DNA of 64,000 nt, taken from G963692885 sp964657395 (GTDB taxonomy: Bacteria > Acidobacteriota > Terriglobia > Terriglobales > Acidobacteriaceae). Position 1 is the first letter of the stretch, and each line of letters begins with the position of its first letter. Below the pieces are notes generated by a model that was not told the origin of the DNA, searched no databases, and saw only the letters and a program-made list of their open reading frames with translations. Location: the NCBI GenBank assembly GCA_964657395.1, contig CAZZUX010000005.1:1-64000 (forward strand), read 5' to 3'. Positions 18,243 through 27,800 of the stretch are shown here, piece by piece. A program made the translations under genes and the position numbers.

Positions 18243-19637
18243 ATGCCAGATTTCCAAGACGGACAAGATCTTTTCTCTTCCACTAGCCGGGCAGGAGTCA
18301 TGCCTGTTTGTGTTTCTTCTCAGAACAGCCTGCTTCCGCCGTCTGCGCTGGCCGCGACGTCTGCGCTGGTGGAGCCGTGGTCGATGTTGCCCGGGAGCGA
18401 GGAGGCCAATGCCGGCACCGCGCTTTCTGTGCCATTTGCCTACCAGTCGGCGCGCTGGGAAAGGATTGCGCGGCGGGTCTGGAGCGGCCGGAATGACGCA
18501 GAGATCCCGCAGTGGATTCGCCAGGACATGAGTCCCTCCGCGCGACCGAACTCCGATATGGAGGAAGAGGCACAATTGCCACTCCATTACGGTATTCGCG
18601 CGATCGACCTGCTGCCGATGGAGCGGGCTGCCCTGGCGGGACTGCCGGTGGCGTCGGACGTGAGACTGATCCCGCTGGCTGCGGCGAAGAGAACTACTTA
18701 CATGCAAGCGCCGAAGCCGGGCGGATCGTCGGCATCGGACGCCGGAGGCAGAGCGGCCAGCGGGAGCGCATCCATCCTGCAGTTTCCGGCGGGGCTGGAG
18801 TATGTATTTCCGGACGAACGGATGCCGCCGGATTATTCGGACGAGACGCCCATGGCGTTCTGCTCGAGTGCCCGGCAGACGATCTCGGTATTTTCGCTTA
18901 CGGGTGGAGCAGGGCGGACGAGCATTTCTGCGGGCCTCGCGCGGGTGCTGGCGGGTAGCGGGCTGCGGGTGCTGCTCGCGGATACAAGTGCGTACAGCCT
19001 GCTGCCGCGGCTATTCGGAGGAGGCGATTCGCGACAGGGTGTGCTGCGTAAGTTTGTTCCCCTGACTGGCGGGAGGAACCAGATGATGTCACAGGTAAGC
19101 CTGGCGGTGGAGTCATTTGCCGGTGACGATGTCGAGCAATACCGCATCCTGCACGAGTTTTCGCGCGAAACCTCGAGTATGGACCGCATCATCTGGGACC
19201 TGGGTGGCGCGCCGCTGGACTGGGCTGCAAAGGTGTTGCGCATCAGTACGCAGATATTGATCCCGCTGCTGCCGAATATGCAGTCGCTTGTACAGCTGCG
19301 GGCGACGAGCTGCTTCCTTGATCGTGTCCAGGAGGGACGATCTTCTTTGAACTGGAACTATGTGCTGAACGGCTTCGATGAGCAGGATCCTTCGCACATG
19401 GACATTCGCGGACGCCTGCGACAAGTGCTGGGTGACCAGCTGCTGGAGGAAAGTGTTCGCAGCAGTCCGATGGTGGACGAGGCTCTCTCTAAAGGCAGAA
19501 CGGTCTTTGACCATGCTCCCGAGTCGGAGCTTGCAGGAGATATGTGGAGGCTGGGCTGCAGGATCCGCCAGGTGGATGAGTCTGCCGGGGATACTGTGCC
19601 AGTGGCTTCTGAGTGGGTCGAGTCGCAGGCTGGCTGA
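18243..19637 (+). CDS. BcsQ/ParA-like ATPase-fold protein with degenerate P-loop
   Basis: 464-aa protein. The C-terminal 250 residues resemble the MinD/ParA family, closest in style to YhjQ/BcsQ of cellulose synthesis: ISVFSLTGGAGRTSISAGLARVLA at 214-237, LRVLLADTSAYSLLPRLFGG, DRIIWDLGG, ISTQILIPLLPNMQSLVQL and NWNYVLNGFD. The deviant Walker A normally reads KGGxGKT/S; here it is TGGAGRTS, so both lysines are replaced. The first 210 residues are a low-complexity extension with no recognised domain. GGAGGG precedes ATG 18243. No cellulose synthase gene is in the window, so a cellulose role is only possible. Confidence 0.72.
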   Translation: MPDFQDGQDLFSSTSRAGVMPVCVSSQNSLLPPSALAATSALVEPWSMLPGSEEANAGTALSVPFAYQSARWERIARRVWSGRNDAEIPQWIRQDMSPSARPNSDMEEEAQLPLHYGIRAIDLLPMERAALAGLPVASDVRLIPLAAAKRTTYMQAPKPGGSSASDAGGRAASGSASILQFPAGLEYVFPDERMPPDYSDETPMAFCSSARQTISVFSLTGGAGRTSISAGLARVLAGSGLRVLLADTSAYSLLPRLFGGGDSRQGVLRKFVPLTGGRNQMMSQVSLAVESFAGDDVEQYRILHEFSRETSSMDRIIWDLGGAPLDWAAKVLRISTQILIPLLPNMQSLVQLRATSCFLDRVQEGRSSLNWNYVLNGFDEQDPSHMDIRGRLRQVLGDQLLEESVRSSPMVDEALSKGRTVFDHAPESELAGDMWRLGCRIRQVDESAGDTVPVASEWVESQAG

Positions 19638-19696
19638 CAGGCCCGCGCGTGGCATGGAAAGAAACACTGACGTCCTTCCCGTCACACGACTAGCAT

Positions 19697-20269
19697 GTGT
19701 GGGTGACTTCTTCTTCTGCCGACGCGCCGGTCCTGGTTGTGAATGCTGATCCTTTGCTGGTGGAGGCGCTAAGAGCGGCGCATACAGAGAGTGGAAGCCT
19801 GCTCCTGGACCTGGTGGACCGAGGTACCGTGCTGCTGGTTTTCCTGCGGCATTTCGGGTGCTCCTACTGCCGGCAGTCGATATCGGATGTGGCCGCACTG
19901 GCGCCGGCACTTGCGGAGAGGAAGGTGCAGCCTGTCTTTGTGCACCTGGGAACTCCGGAGCGGGCGCTGCCTTACTTTGAGTATTACGGGCTGGGTGCGG
20001 TCGAGAGGATCAGCGATCCGCAGGGCAGACTGTATGCCGCTAAATGCTTCGCGCTGCCACGCACGCATCCACTGTCTCACTTCTTTGTGGGGAAGGTGCT
20101 CAAAGGGTGGCTGATCGGCGGCATCCGCAAATATGGCATCGGCATGCTGCGGGAAGACAGCTACCAGATGCCGGGTGTTTTTGTGCTGCGAGGCCGCGCG
20201 GTGGTGAATGCATTCCGTTTCAAGACTATTGCAGATCAGCCGGATTACCTTGGCCTGATCCCGGATTGA
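19697..20269 (+). CDS. peroxiredoxin-like AhpC/TSA family protein
   Basis: 190-aa thioredoxin-fold protein. LVFLRHFGCSYCRQSISDVAAL holds C55-x2-C58 at the redox site, and VQPVFVHLGTPERALPYFEYYGLG and GVFVLRGRAVVNAFRFKTIADQPDYL follow, as in the AhpC/TSA-2 (PRXL2/SelL-like) group. Predicted thiol reductase or peroxidase. The start shown is GTG; an in-frame GTG two codons on is equally possible. A bidirectional terminator lies 27 bp past its stop. Confidence 0.82.
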   Translation: MWVTSSSADAPVLVVNADPLLVEALRAAHTESGSLLLDLVDRGTVLLVFLRHFGCSYCRQSISDVAALAPALAERKVQPVFVHLGTPERALPYFEYYGLGAVERISDPQGRLYAAKCFALPRTHPLSHFFVGKVLKGWLIGGIRKYGIGMLREDSYQMPGVFVLRGRAVVNAFRFKTIADQPDYLGLIPD

Positions 20270-20295
20270 GGGCGCCATGAGATGCCAAAAAAGAA

Positions 20296-20320
20296 GGGCG
20301 CCGGAAGTCGGCGCCCTTTT
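20296..20320. terminator. rho-independent terminator between convergent genes
   Basis: Perfect 8-bp GC stem GGGCGCCG (20296-20303) / CGGCGCCC (20309-20316) with a GAAGT loop, T-run on plus and a matching A-run on the other side, so it can serve both the peroxiredoxin-like gene and the porin gene on minus. Confidence 0.9.
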
Positions 20321-20340
20321 GGATTACAGGAAAGCTCTTT

Positions 20341-22269
20341 CTAGGGAATGTAGTAGCGGAAGGACGTTTCGATTACGTTGTCGTTGCCGCGGGGCGCGTG
20401 GCCAGTAGGCGACTTGGTACCGGACCAGGTGAGCTTGTCGATGTAGCTGTACTGGATGCTCTGGCGGAAGCGGCCCTTGTCACCCTTGTAGAAGTCATAC
20501 CAGTATCCGAGCGTGCCTTCTTCAACGGCGCGGTTGTTAGCTGTGCAGTTGCTCTGGGCTCCCGGTGAGAATCCGGCGGTGGGTGTCGCTGATGGTCCTG
20601 GTTCCGTGAAGCATCCGCTCTGGTTTGCCAGGTAGCTGCCGTAGCCTTCTGCTGCGGTGTGGGCTGCGTTGGTGAAGAAGTAGCGGCGGAACTGCTCATC
20701 GCCACTTGCGTAGGCATACACATCCAGCCGCGGGGTAGCGTGATATTCGAGCTTGGCCAGGGTTGAGAAGCCGTGAAGCAGGGCCAGTTGTGCGTTGGGC
20801 CGCAGGGTAAGGTCGCCGATCTGCGATGCGCCGTAACGGCCTACGCCTTGTCCCCATAGGCCTTCGAGGCCGACATCGAAGCGCTTGGTGACTGGCAGCA
20901 GGAAGCTGCCACCGACGCCGCCGCCGACTGTCTTGTCGTTGTAGGCACCGACGCCGTTCGGGGTCACCGTGGTGGTGGTCACGCCGCCTGTTGTGGTTGT
21001 GGTGGTCGTGTTGTTGGGATAGATCCGATCGCGGAAGAAGCGACCGACGCCATAGACTTCGTAGTGACCGTAGCCTGGCTCGAAGACGGCCTTCAGAATG
21101 ACGTCAGGCGCGACATTGAAGGAGTAGCTGGCCAGGTTTCCGGAACTGGTTGCGCCCGGCGCGCCACCCGAGTTGTAGAGACCGCCGCCTGTACCAGCGC
21201 TGCCGATCAGGTAGTTCGTTGGCAGACCAGATCCGGCCGGAGCGAGTGTTTGTGCAGCTTCGATGGAAGCGCCCAGCCACATTTTGTCGTGGAAGTTCTG
21301 GACGGCGCGGGCGCTGTATTGACGCGCCCACGTAAAGCCGGCCACGTAGTTCGGATCGATGGTGAGAGGAACATCCTCAGATTTGTTAGCCAGTCCGTGG
21401 CGATATGGGGTGACCATCGACCACATCTGACCGGCGGCAAGTGTCAGGCCGCTGTCGAGAGTCGCCTGACCCCACAGGACGCGCTCACGCAGAACGTAGG
21501 AGTTGCTCTGGTTGTTGTTTGAAGTGACGCCGGTTCCCAACCAGTCTGCTTCGTAGTAGCCGTTCAGCTTGGCGTGATCGGTTTTGCCTTCGAAGCCGAG
21601 AGCGATACGAGACTGGCGTGCGGTGCCTTCGAATTCGCTGAGCTTGGACTGGTCGGTGTTCTCGAGGGGAACGCTGGTGAAGGGGGTCGGTATGTCTGAG
21701 CCGGTAGCGCGGGTGCGGACTACGGATTCGGCCGCGATGAAGGAGCCGGTTGCGCTGATGGTGACACCCTTGTAGTGGATCGAGTCCGGATGTTCAATCT
21801 GCTTCTGCACCTTGGCCTGCGATTCAACCATGGTGTTCTGCATGCTGGAGCTGCTGGTCTTCAGATCGGTGACCGCGCTCTGCAGTCCGCTGACTGCAGT
21901 CGTATTGTCGGTAAGCGTCTGCGCCTGCTGGCTGGATTGCTGCTGTGCCTGCTGCGCTGCCTGCTGAGCGGCTGCTGCGGCGGCCTGGGCCTGCTGCAGC
22001 TGGCTCTGCGAGGTGGTCAACTGTTGCTGAAGAGTCTGGATCTGCTGCTGCATGTCTTCACGCAGCGACTGTATCTGTTGCTGTACTGTCGGCGGCCGGG
22101 GCTTGACAGGGCGGCGAGTCCTACGGGTTTTAGCAGTGGTCTTATGAGCAGTGGTCGTGGTTGAGGTGGAAGAAGCAGCGCTGCTGGCCTGAGCATGCAA
22201 ACTCTGTGTAGGTGAAAGCAGAGCCGCTCCGAGGATGGCGGTTGCGATGGAGTACAGTGTGGGCTTCAT
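20341..22269 (-). CDS. outer-membrane porin-like beta-barrel with N-terminal coiled coil
   Basis: 642 aa. A signal peptide (residues 1-26, ending LHAQA) is followed by a basic Thr/Arg linker, a long Gln/Ala-rich coiled coil (about 60-160) that may trimerise or bind peptidoglycan, and a C-terminal region of alternating strands ending YYIP, which looks like a beta barrel (aromatic C-terminal strand FRYYIP). Likely an uncharacterised OMP; substrate unknown. Terminated by the hairpin at 20296. The neighbouring PIG-L gene ends 110 bp upstream. Confidence 0.72.
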   Translation of the reverse strand: MKPTLYSIATAILGAALLSPTQSLHAQASSAASSTSTTTTAHKTTAKTRRTRRPVKPRPPTVQQQIQSLREDMQQQIQTLQQQLTTSQSQLQQAQAAAAAAQQAAQQAQQQSSQQAQTLTDNTTAVSGLQSAVTDLKTSSSSMQNTMVESQAKVQKQIEHPDSIHYKGVTISATGSFIAAESVVRTRATGSDIPTPFTSVPLENTDQSKLSEFEGTARQSRIALGFEGKTDHAKLNGYYEADWLGTGVTSNNNQSNSYVLRERVLWGQATLDSGLTLAAGQMWSMVTPYRHGLANKSEDVPLTIDPNYVAGFTWARQYSARAVQNFHDKMWLGASIEAAQTLAPAGSGLPTNYLIGSAGTGGGLYNSGGAPGATSSGNLASYSFNVAPDVILKAVFEPGYGHYEVYGVGRFFRDRIYPNNTTTTTTTGGVTTTTVTPNGVGAYNDKTVGGGVGGSFLLPVTKRFDVGLEGLWGQGVGRYGASQIGDLTLRPNAQLALLHGFSTLAKLEYHATPRLDVYAYASGDEQFRRYFFTNAAHTAAEGYGSYLANQSGCFTEPGPSATPTAGFSPGAQSNCTANNRAVEEGTLGYWYDFYKGDKGRFRQSIQYSYIDKLTWSGTKSPTGHAPRGNDNVIETSFRYYIP

Positions 22270-22378
22270 TTGAATCTAAGGTTCGCAGACCAACGTAAAT
22301 ATTTGCCGCGCCGTTTGTTAAGAAATGGTGAATATGCACTTTTAACGTGATTGTCTGGAGTCTCATAAACACGTGTCG

Positions 22379-25315
22379 TCACTGGGCTTGAGCTGTGTTT
22401 TTAGCTGCGCTAACAAGGTTCCCAAGAATACGAAAAGCCCCTGGCACTGCTTCGGGTGTCTGTCGGTAGAGGGCAAAGGCGGCATAGATGTATGTTCCGG
22501 ATCCATAGCGGGCGAATAAAAGGCCTCCGTGCTGCGGGTCTTCACCGGGATCGTGGGTCTCGGTGGGAGCCGAGTACTTCGGGCTCCAGGTTCCCATGAA
22601 GGAGTGACCGCGCTCTTCTACCCAGTGATCGAAGTCCGCGCTGGTGATGCGGTTGGGAAAGTTCAGCAGCGGATTGTTGGGGTCGGCGATGGCGACTGGG
22701 TCTTTCTCATCAACTACGCGTTCGGGTGCGTTGCCGAGGGTGTAGGGATAAGGACCGAAGTTGTGATCGTAGTCGGAACCCTGATATTGCACTACCAGGT
22801 TGCCACCATCGTGAACGAAGGCGAGCAGCCTGGAGTTGGCGGTGGCAAGCTCCGGCCGGCTGGAATAGGCGCGGATGCCGATCACGATAGTGTCATAGGC
22901 ATGCAGATCGCCGGTCAGCAGGTCGGTCGCAGCGAGCATTCTTGGTGTGGCGCCGAGAGAGGTGAGTGCGGCAGGAATGTCGTCGCCGGTTCCCATGACG
23001 TACCCGATGCGCAGGCCGGGCGCGATGCGGACGTCGACGCCGGTGACGCGATAAGTAGCCGGCTGGTAGAGGTTGTATGGCCTCAGTCCCGGATAGCCTG
23101 CGGATATGTAGCCACTACGGAACTCTGAATTGCCGCTGGTGGCGGTCGCCTGCAGTACGTAGGTCTCGGTGCTGAGCGAAGTGGGATGGATGTGGAAGTC
23201 GAAGCTGCGAGTCTCGCCCTGAGCCATGCGGAAATCGGTTCTGGGTGGGGTCGCGTTCCAGCCCTCGGGCAGCTTGACTTGAAGGGTACCCGTGGTCTCG
23301 CCACTTTCATTGCTGCGAAGGCTGACGGTGAGAGGGAAGTCCCTGCTGGTTTTGGCGTCCGCGCTGACAGGAACGATGCCGGAATGTCCGGACATGGTGA
23401 TGGACAGTCCGGGTGTGATCAGCAGGGGTTCCGCAACGGTGCCCAGGCCGTCGACCATCTGTGTGGTCTGGACAACACCTTCGATATGGATCGGCACGCC
23501 ATCGTAGGAAAAGTCCGCCGTGCCGATCAGTGGATAGGGGGCAAAGGGATGATTGAGCCAACGCGGGTCATGGGTGCCGTAGAAGGCCTGCTCGATTGAG
23601 GGACGGGAAAAGTAGGGCGCTGTCGGCTGGGCGTCGGAGGGAATGCTGACATGGAAGATAGCATCGCCACTTGTGCTGGCAGGATCGTCCAGTCCGGGGG
23701 CACCGAGACGAGTGATCTGCCAGGGTTTGCTGCCAGGTGACGGATCCGGTGTGCGGATGGCGGTCTGGCTAAGGCGTATGCCGCTGGTTGAGCTGACATG
23801 CACGCGAACGCCGACTTCACTGCCGGCGACGGCGACGCGTGGCGCTGCTTCCGGCGTGAGCGGCAGTGCTTTGGCTGGTGACTTGGGATCGAGGCTGGAT
23901 GGATCCGGCGGCAGCACGTACGCCGAGAGCGACAGGCCGAGTGAGTCGGCGAGTGCTTCGTTGAACTGCTTCAGCTTCAGACGGAGCTCAAAGGTGAGAT
24001 TGTACTTGTCCTGGTCCGACAGCGAACTGGCCTGCACTTCGGCGTTCAATTTTTCTGTCATCTGGTAGCCGTCATGGAGGAGTGGCGCGAGCTTTTCCGG
24101 ATGGGCCGGGATGTAGTTAAGTGAAGCTTCGGCAACCTTGGATTGAAGGGCAAGGAGTGCAGGCTTCAGGAAGGGAGCATCGCTGTTGGCCAGTGCGGCC
24201 ATGCCGGCGAGCGAGACATCGACGCCCGCGAAGAAGTCGGATTGCGGATTTGCTGCCAGGCCTTCTTCCCCTGGAACGACGGAGCCGAAGCGGTGATAAG
24301 CCACAGTGACATCGCCTGCAAGCGGGATGCTGGGACCTTCATGCTGGGTGCGCTGCTGACCAAGACCGTTGCGGGCGATCTGCGCATAGCTTTCGCCGAG
24401 CACCGGATCGAAGGTGCCTTCGGGGATCTTCACGTCAGCGCTCAGAGCGCCATGCGTGTCTGTGCCGTCAGTGTAGTTATGAAACAGTACCGGTGACCAT
24501 TTGCCAGTCGCATAGTCGAACATGCCCTTTGAAGTAATGGAGAAGAACGGAGTGCGCGCGAAGACTTTGAGAGGGCGCCATGGTCGCAGTCCCTGGGAGA
24601 ACTGGTCAGGGAAGACGTTCGGATCCCCGGCAGCCTTGAAGACTTCCTGCGCGAGCAATCCTGCGACCTGGTGGTGACCGTGGCCGTCGGTGATGCCGCC
24701 GACGAAGGTGGAGGTGACGACCAGCGGGCGGTTCATGCGCACGACGCGGACAGCATCGTAGAGAACACGATCGTGGCCCCATTGAGCCAAGGCTTCTTCC
24801 ATTGTTTTCGAGAAGCCGTAGTCGGCGACGCGGCCGAAGTACTGGGTGATGCCGCTGCCCGCGTAGTAGGAGTCCGCATCCAGCAGTTCGTTGGTGCGGA
24901 TCAAAGCGAGCGCATCGTTGGTGGCGCTGGACATGGCATTCTGGCCGCCTTCGCCTCGCGTCAGCGTCAGGATGCCGGTGCGCACACCGAGACCGCGGGA
25001 TTCGTAGGCGAGCATGCCGCCATCTTCGTCGTCGGGGTGGGCCACGATGGTCAGCAAGCTGCCCCAGGTGCGTAGCTGCTTCAAGGTCTGCCACAGGGCG
25101 GCGCTGCCACGATTCTGCGCGATCGGCTGGCCGGTGAAGGGAAGCGTTCCGATAGCGGTGACGTTCGGGACCGGGATCGCCGCTGGGGCTTCCTGAGTGG
25201 CAGCCTGGGCGTTCAGCTGTGTGGCGCTGGCCGCTATGATCGACAGCATCAGCAGCGGCACGCCGAGAGCGTGTCTGGACAGGTGGAATGGGGCTCGCAA
25301 GTCTAAAGTGTACAA
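22379..25315 (-). CDS. large exported PIG-L family deacetylase
   Basis: About 978 aa. A hydrophobic leader ending TQLNAQA is followed by a PIG-L/LmbE domain with LLTIVAHPDDEDGGMLAYE and LTRGEGGQNAM, then a long C-terminal region of beta-sandwich-like modules (WNATPPRTDFRMAQGETRSF, ...GGNLVVQYQGSDY). PIG-L enzymes deacetylate GlcNAc-type amides with zinc. The frame remains open to 25732, but that stretch is antisense to the APC permease, so the start must be near 25300-25315 (TTG at 25315 or 25300; no ATG available). Substrate unknown, probably an envelope or extracellular glycan. Confidence 0.78.
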   Translation of the reverse strand: MYTLDLRAPFHLSRHALGVPLLMLSIIAASATQLNAQAATQEAPAAIPVPNVTAIGTLPFTGQPIAQNRGSAALWQTLKQLRTWGSLLTIVAHPDDEDGGMLAYESRGLGVRTGILTLTRGEGGQNAMSSATNDALALIRTNELLDADSYYAGSGITQYFGRVADYGFSKTMEEALAQWGHDRVLYDAVRVVRMNRPLVVTSTFVGGITDGHGHHQVAGLLAQEVFKAAGDPNVFPDQFSQGLRPWRPLKVFARTPFFSITSKGMFDYATGKWSPVLFHNYTDGTDTHGALSADVKIPEGTFDPVLGESYAQIARNGLGQQRTQHEGPSIPLAGDVTVAYHRFGSVVPGEEGLAANPQSDFFAGVDVSLAGMAALANSDAPFLKPALLALQSKVAEASLNYIPAHPEKLAPLLHDGYQMTEKLNAEVQASSLSDQDKYNLTFELRLKLKQFNEALADSLGLSLSAYVLPPDPSSLDPKSPAKALPLTPEAAPRVAVAGSEVGVRVHVSSTSGIRLSQTAIRTPDPSPGSKPWQITRLGAPGLDDPASTSGDAIFHVSIPSDAQPTAPYFSRPSIEQAFYGTHDPRWLNHPFAPYPLIGTADFSYDGVPIHIEGVVQTTQMVDGLGTVAEPLLITPGLSITMSGHSGIVPVSADAKTSRDFPLTVSLRSNESGETTGTLQVKLPEGWNATPPRTDFRMAQGETRSFDFHIHPTSLSTETYVLQATATSGNSEFRSGYISAGYPGLRPYNLYQPATYRVTGVDVRIAPGLRIGYVMGTGDDIPAALTSLGATPRMLAATDLLTGDLHAYDTIVIGIRAYSSRPELATANSRLLAFVHDGGNLVVQYQGSDYDHNFGPYPYTLGNAPERVVDEKDPVAIADPNNPLLNFPNRITSADFDHWVEERGHSFMGTWSPKYSAPTETHDPGEDPQHGGLLFARYGSGTYIYAAFALYRQTPEAVPGAFRILGNLVSAAKNTAQAQ

Positions 25316-25367
25316 TCCAGCGACACCGGAGACACACGCTGCTGCTGCTATTTCAGGACCAACTTTC

Positions 25368-26834
25368 GTGAGTCGCCGGCTGAAGAAGACTGATTTTTCC
25401 GGACGGCCGCGTGGCCTCGTAGAGAAATCGTCGGCGCATCCATTGCCGGCACGTACGCTCAATCTCAAGAGCGCGATCGCGATCAACATGCTGGAGATGG
25501 TGGGCGTCGGTCCGTTTATTACTCTGCCGCTGATTGTTTCGGCAATGGGCGGCCCGCAGGCGATCCTGGGCTGGGTCCTGGGTGCGATCGTCGCCATGTG
25601 CGATGGACTGGTGTGGGCGGAGCTGGGCGCGGCGATGCCGGAGGCGGGCGGCTCGTATGTGTACCTGCGGGAGATCTTCGGCGAGCGGAGTGCGGGGCGA
25701 TGGATCTCGTTCCTGTATGTATGGCAGTTCACGCTGAGCGGGCCGCTGGTGTTCGCGTCGGGTGCGATCGGGCTGGCGCAGTATGCCTCGTTTCTCTGGC
25801 CGGCGCTCCGGCGTTCGGTGATGCCGTCATCGCCGTTCGTGGCGGAAGTGCATTACACCAACCTGCTGGCGATCGGAGCGTGTCTGCTGGTAGCGGTGCT
25901 GTTGTATCGCGATCTGAAAGCGATCCAGAAGATGGCAGCGGTGTTGTGGGTGGGCGTGATTTTGACGCTCGGGGCAGTGATCTTTGCTGGAGTCACGCAC
26001 TTCAACGCGGCGCAGGCGTTTTCGTTTCCGCCAGGGGCATTTCATCTGTCAGGGAGCTTTGTGGCGGGACTGGCGGGGGCAATGCTGATCGCCAACTACG
26101 ATTACTGGGGCTACTACAGTATCTGTTTCGTAGGCGGTGAGGTGAAGGATGCGGGCCGTACGATTCCGCGATCCATCCTGCTTTCCATTGCTGCTGTGGC
26201 TCTGGTCTACATTGTGATGAACATCAGCGTGCTTGGCGTGATCCCGTGGCAGGAACTGATGCATGACACGATAGGCGATACACGGTTCGCGGTTGTGGCG
26301 GTGGTGATGCAGAGGACCTACGGTCTGATGGCGGCGCGAGGAATCGCACTACTGGTGATGTGGACAGCGTTCGGATCGCTTTTCGCACTGCTGCTGGCGG
26401 CATCGCGAGTGCCGTATGCGGCTGCAGTGGATGGCAACTATTTCCGGCAGCTTGGTCATTTGCATCCGAAGGGCGGGTTTCCGGATCGGTCTTTACTGAC
26501 GCTGACGGCGGTGGCGTGCGTGTGCTGCCTGTTTCACCTGTCGACGGTGATTGAGGCGCTAGTGGCTATTCGGATTGTGCTGACCTTCGGTTTACAGCAG
26601 GTAGGTGTGATGGTTCTGAGGTTTCGCAAGCCGGAGTTGTTTCGGCCCTTTCGCATGTGGCTGTATCCGCTGCCCGCGTTACTGGCTCTTGCCGGTTCTG
26701 TGTTTGTGCTGACTGCGAGGGTGAAGGCGGAGCGCCAGATATGGGTGGCGCTCGCTGTCTTTGCTACCGGCACACTGGTGTACGGGATGCGCGCCCGCAG
26801 CACCAGGCAGTGGCCGTTCGAGCGCGGAACATAG
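25368..26834 (+). CDS. amino acid-polyamine-organocation (APC) family permease
   Basis: 488 aa, about 12 hydrophobic segments. NMLEMVGVGPFITLPLIVSAMGGPQAILGWVLGAIVAMCDGLVWAELGAAMPEAGGSYVYLREIFG is a typical APC TM1-TM3 block. Predicted cytoplasmic-membrane uptake of an amino acid or polyamine. GTG 25368 follows AGGA at a good distance; the frame is open upstream but overlaps the divergent PIG-L gene. Stop codons of this gene and the next lie 3 bp apart (convergent). Confidence 0.88.
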   Translation: MSRRLKKTDFSGRPRGLVEKSSAHPLPARTLNLKSAIAINMLEMVGVGPFITLPLIVSAMGGPQAILGWVLGAIVAMCDGLVWAELGAAMPEAGGSYVYLREIFGERSAGRWISFLYVWQFTLSGPLVFASGAIGLAQYASFLWPALRRSVMPSSPFVAEVHYTNLLAIGACLLVAVLLYRDLKAIQKMAAVLWVGVILTLGAVIFAGVTHFNAAQAFSFPPGAFHLSGSFVAGLAGAMLIANYDYWGYYSICFVGGEVKDAGRTIPRSILLSIAAVALVYIVMNISVLGVIPWQELMHDTIGDTRFAVVAVVMQRTYGLMAARGIALLVMWTAFGSLFALLLAASRVPYAAAVDGNYFRQLGHLHPKGGFPDRSLLTLTAVACVCCLFHLSTVIEALVAIRIVLTFGLQQVGVMVLRFRKPELFRPFRMWLYPLPALLALAGSVFVLTARVKAERQIWVALAVFATGTLVYGMRARSTRQWPFERGT

Positions 26835-26837
26835 CGG

Positions 26838-27713
26838 CTATCCGCCGTGGTGGAGCACCGGCTCGGTGCGAGGGTGCTTCGGCTGGCGGGCTTCGAACTC
26901 GGCGCGTACATCGCCAAAGTGGGTGAAGTGGACGTGAACGGCTGAGCCTGCGTCAGCGAGGGTCTTGCCCATCCAACTACCGGTGGTGATCCACTGGCCT
27001 TTCTTCAGACCGCCGGTGCGTGCCTGCCCGTGATTGGCCAGCCATTCCACGAGGCTGAGGATATCGGTGCCGATGCCATTGGCACCATGATCTGTTCGAA
27101 CTACCCCATCAATGGAGACGGTAACGTCCTCAGTGGCGAAATCGAGGTCATGCCAGCCTGCAAAGGCTGGACCGTAGATGAAGCCGCCATGCATCTGCAA
27201 ATCGCCGATCATGGAGAGCCGGTCAACCTTATCTGGATCGACAAACGCCGTCTCCAGCAACTCAATGGCGGGATGGGCGCTGGCAATGGCGGCGATCACT
27301 TCGTCGCGCGAGTAGGCTGTGCTGCGAGGTGGAAGATCCTTGCCGAGAAGGTAGGCGATCTCTGCTTCCACTCCGCGCATGCGACGCATGGTTGCGGAGA
27401 TGAGCGAGCCACTGGGTGCGATGCCGAAGTCGAACATGGGCGCGAACATTGGTGTGGCTTCCGGTGAAGATGTGCCGACCTTCCAGCCTGCGATGGCGCC
27501 GAGTTCGCTGATGACGACGTCCTGCAGGAAGTAGGCTTCGGCTACGGTGCGAGGACGCAGGCCACCGGGCAGCGACCCGATGGGCTGCGCGGTGCGCCGG
27601 GCTTCCAGAAGTAGTTCGCTGGCCTGGCGGAGCCGGTCGCGATCGATAGGACTGATGTCGGCGATGCTGCCGCCCTGTTCCTGTGCCGAGACTGAAGTGG
27701 AAGGTGTGGCCAT
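26838..27713 (-). CDS. 2-keto-4-pentenoate hydratase / FAH family hydrolase
   Basis: 291 aa, fumarylacetoacetate-hydrolase fold, 2-oxo-4-pentenoate hydratase (MhpD) type. PEATPMFAPMFDFG, MRGVEAEIAYLLGKDLPP (metal-ligand acidic residues) and ILSLVEWLANHGQARTGGLKKGQWITTGS are characteristic of hydratases acting on 2-hydroxy-dienoates. GGAG lies 7 nt upstream of ATG 27713. No aromatic meta-cleavage partner is nearby, so the substrate is uncertain. Confidence 0.85.
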   Translation of the reverse strand: MATPSTSVSAQEQGGSIADISPIDRDRLRQASELLLEARRTAQPIGSLPGGLRPRTVAEAYFLQDVVISELGAIAGWKVGTSSPEATPMFAPMFDFGIAPSGSLISATMRRMRGVEAEIAYLLGKDLPPRSTAYSRDEVIAAIASAHPAIELLETAFVDPDKVDRLSMIGDLQMHGGFIYGPAFAGWHDLDFATEDVTVSIDGVVRTDHGANGIGTDILSLVEWLANHGQARTGGLKKGQWITTGSWMGKTLADAGSAVHVHFTHFGDVRAEFEARQPKHPRTEPVLHHGG

Positions 27714-27800
27714 GTCGTAACTCCTTGTGTGAACCCCTGAAGATGGGATGCTGCGCGCAAGCGGTGATGGTGAGGAAAGTTCGCGCTGCGGATGGGTTGT

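Noticed and set aside
25316..25732. Upstream extension of the large PIG-L protein
   Set aside because: Frame is open but lies antisense to the APC permease start and gives a non-family N-terminus; the signal-like leader begins near 25300-25315.
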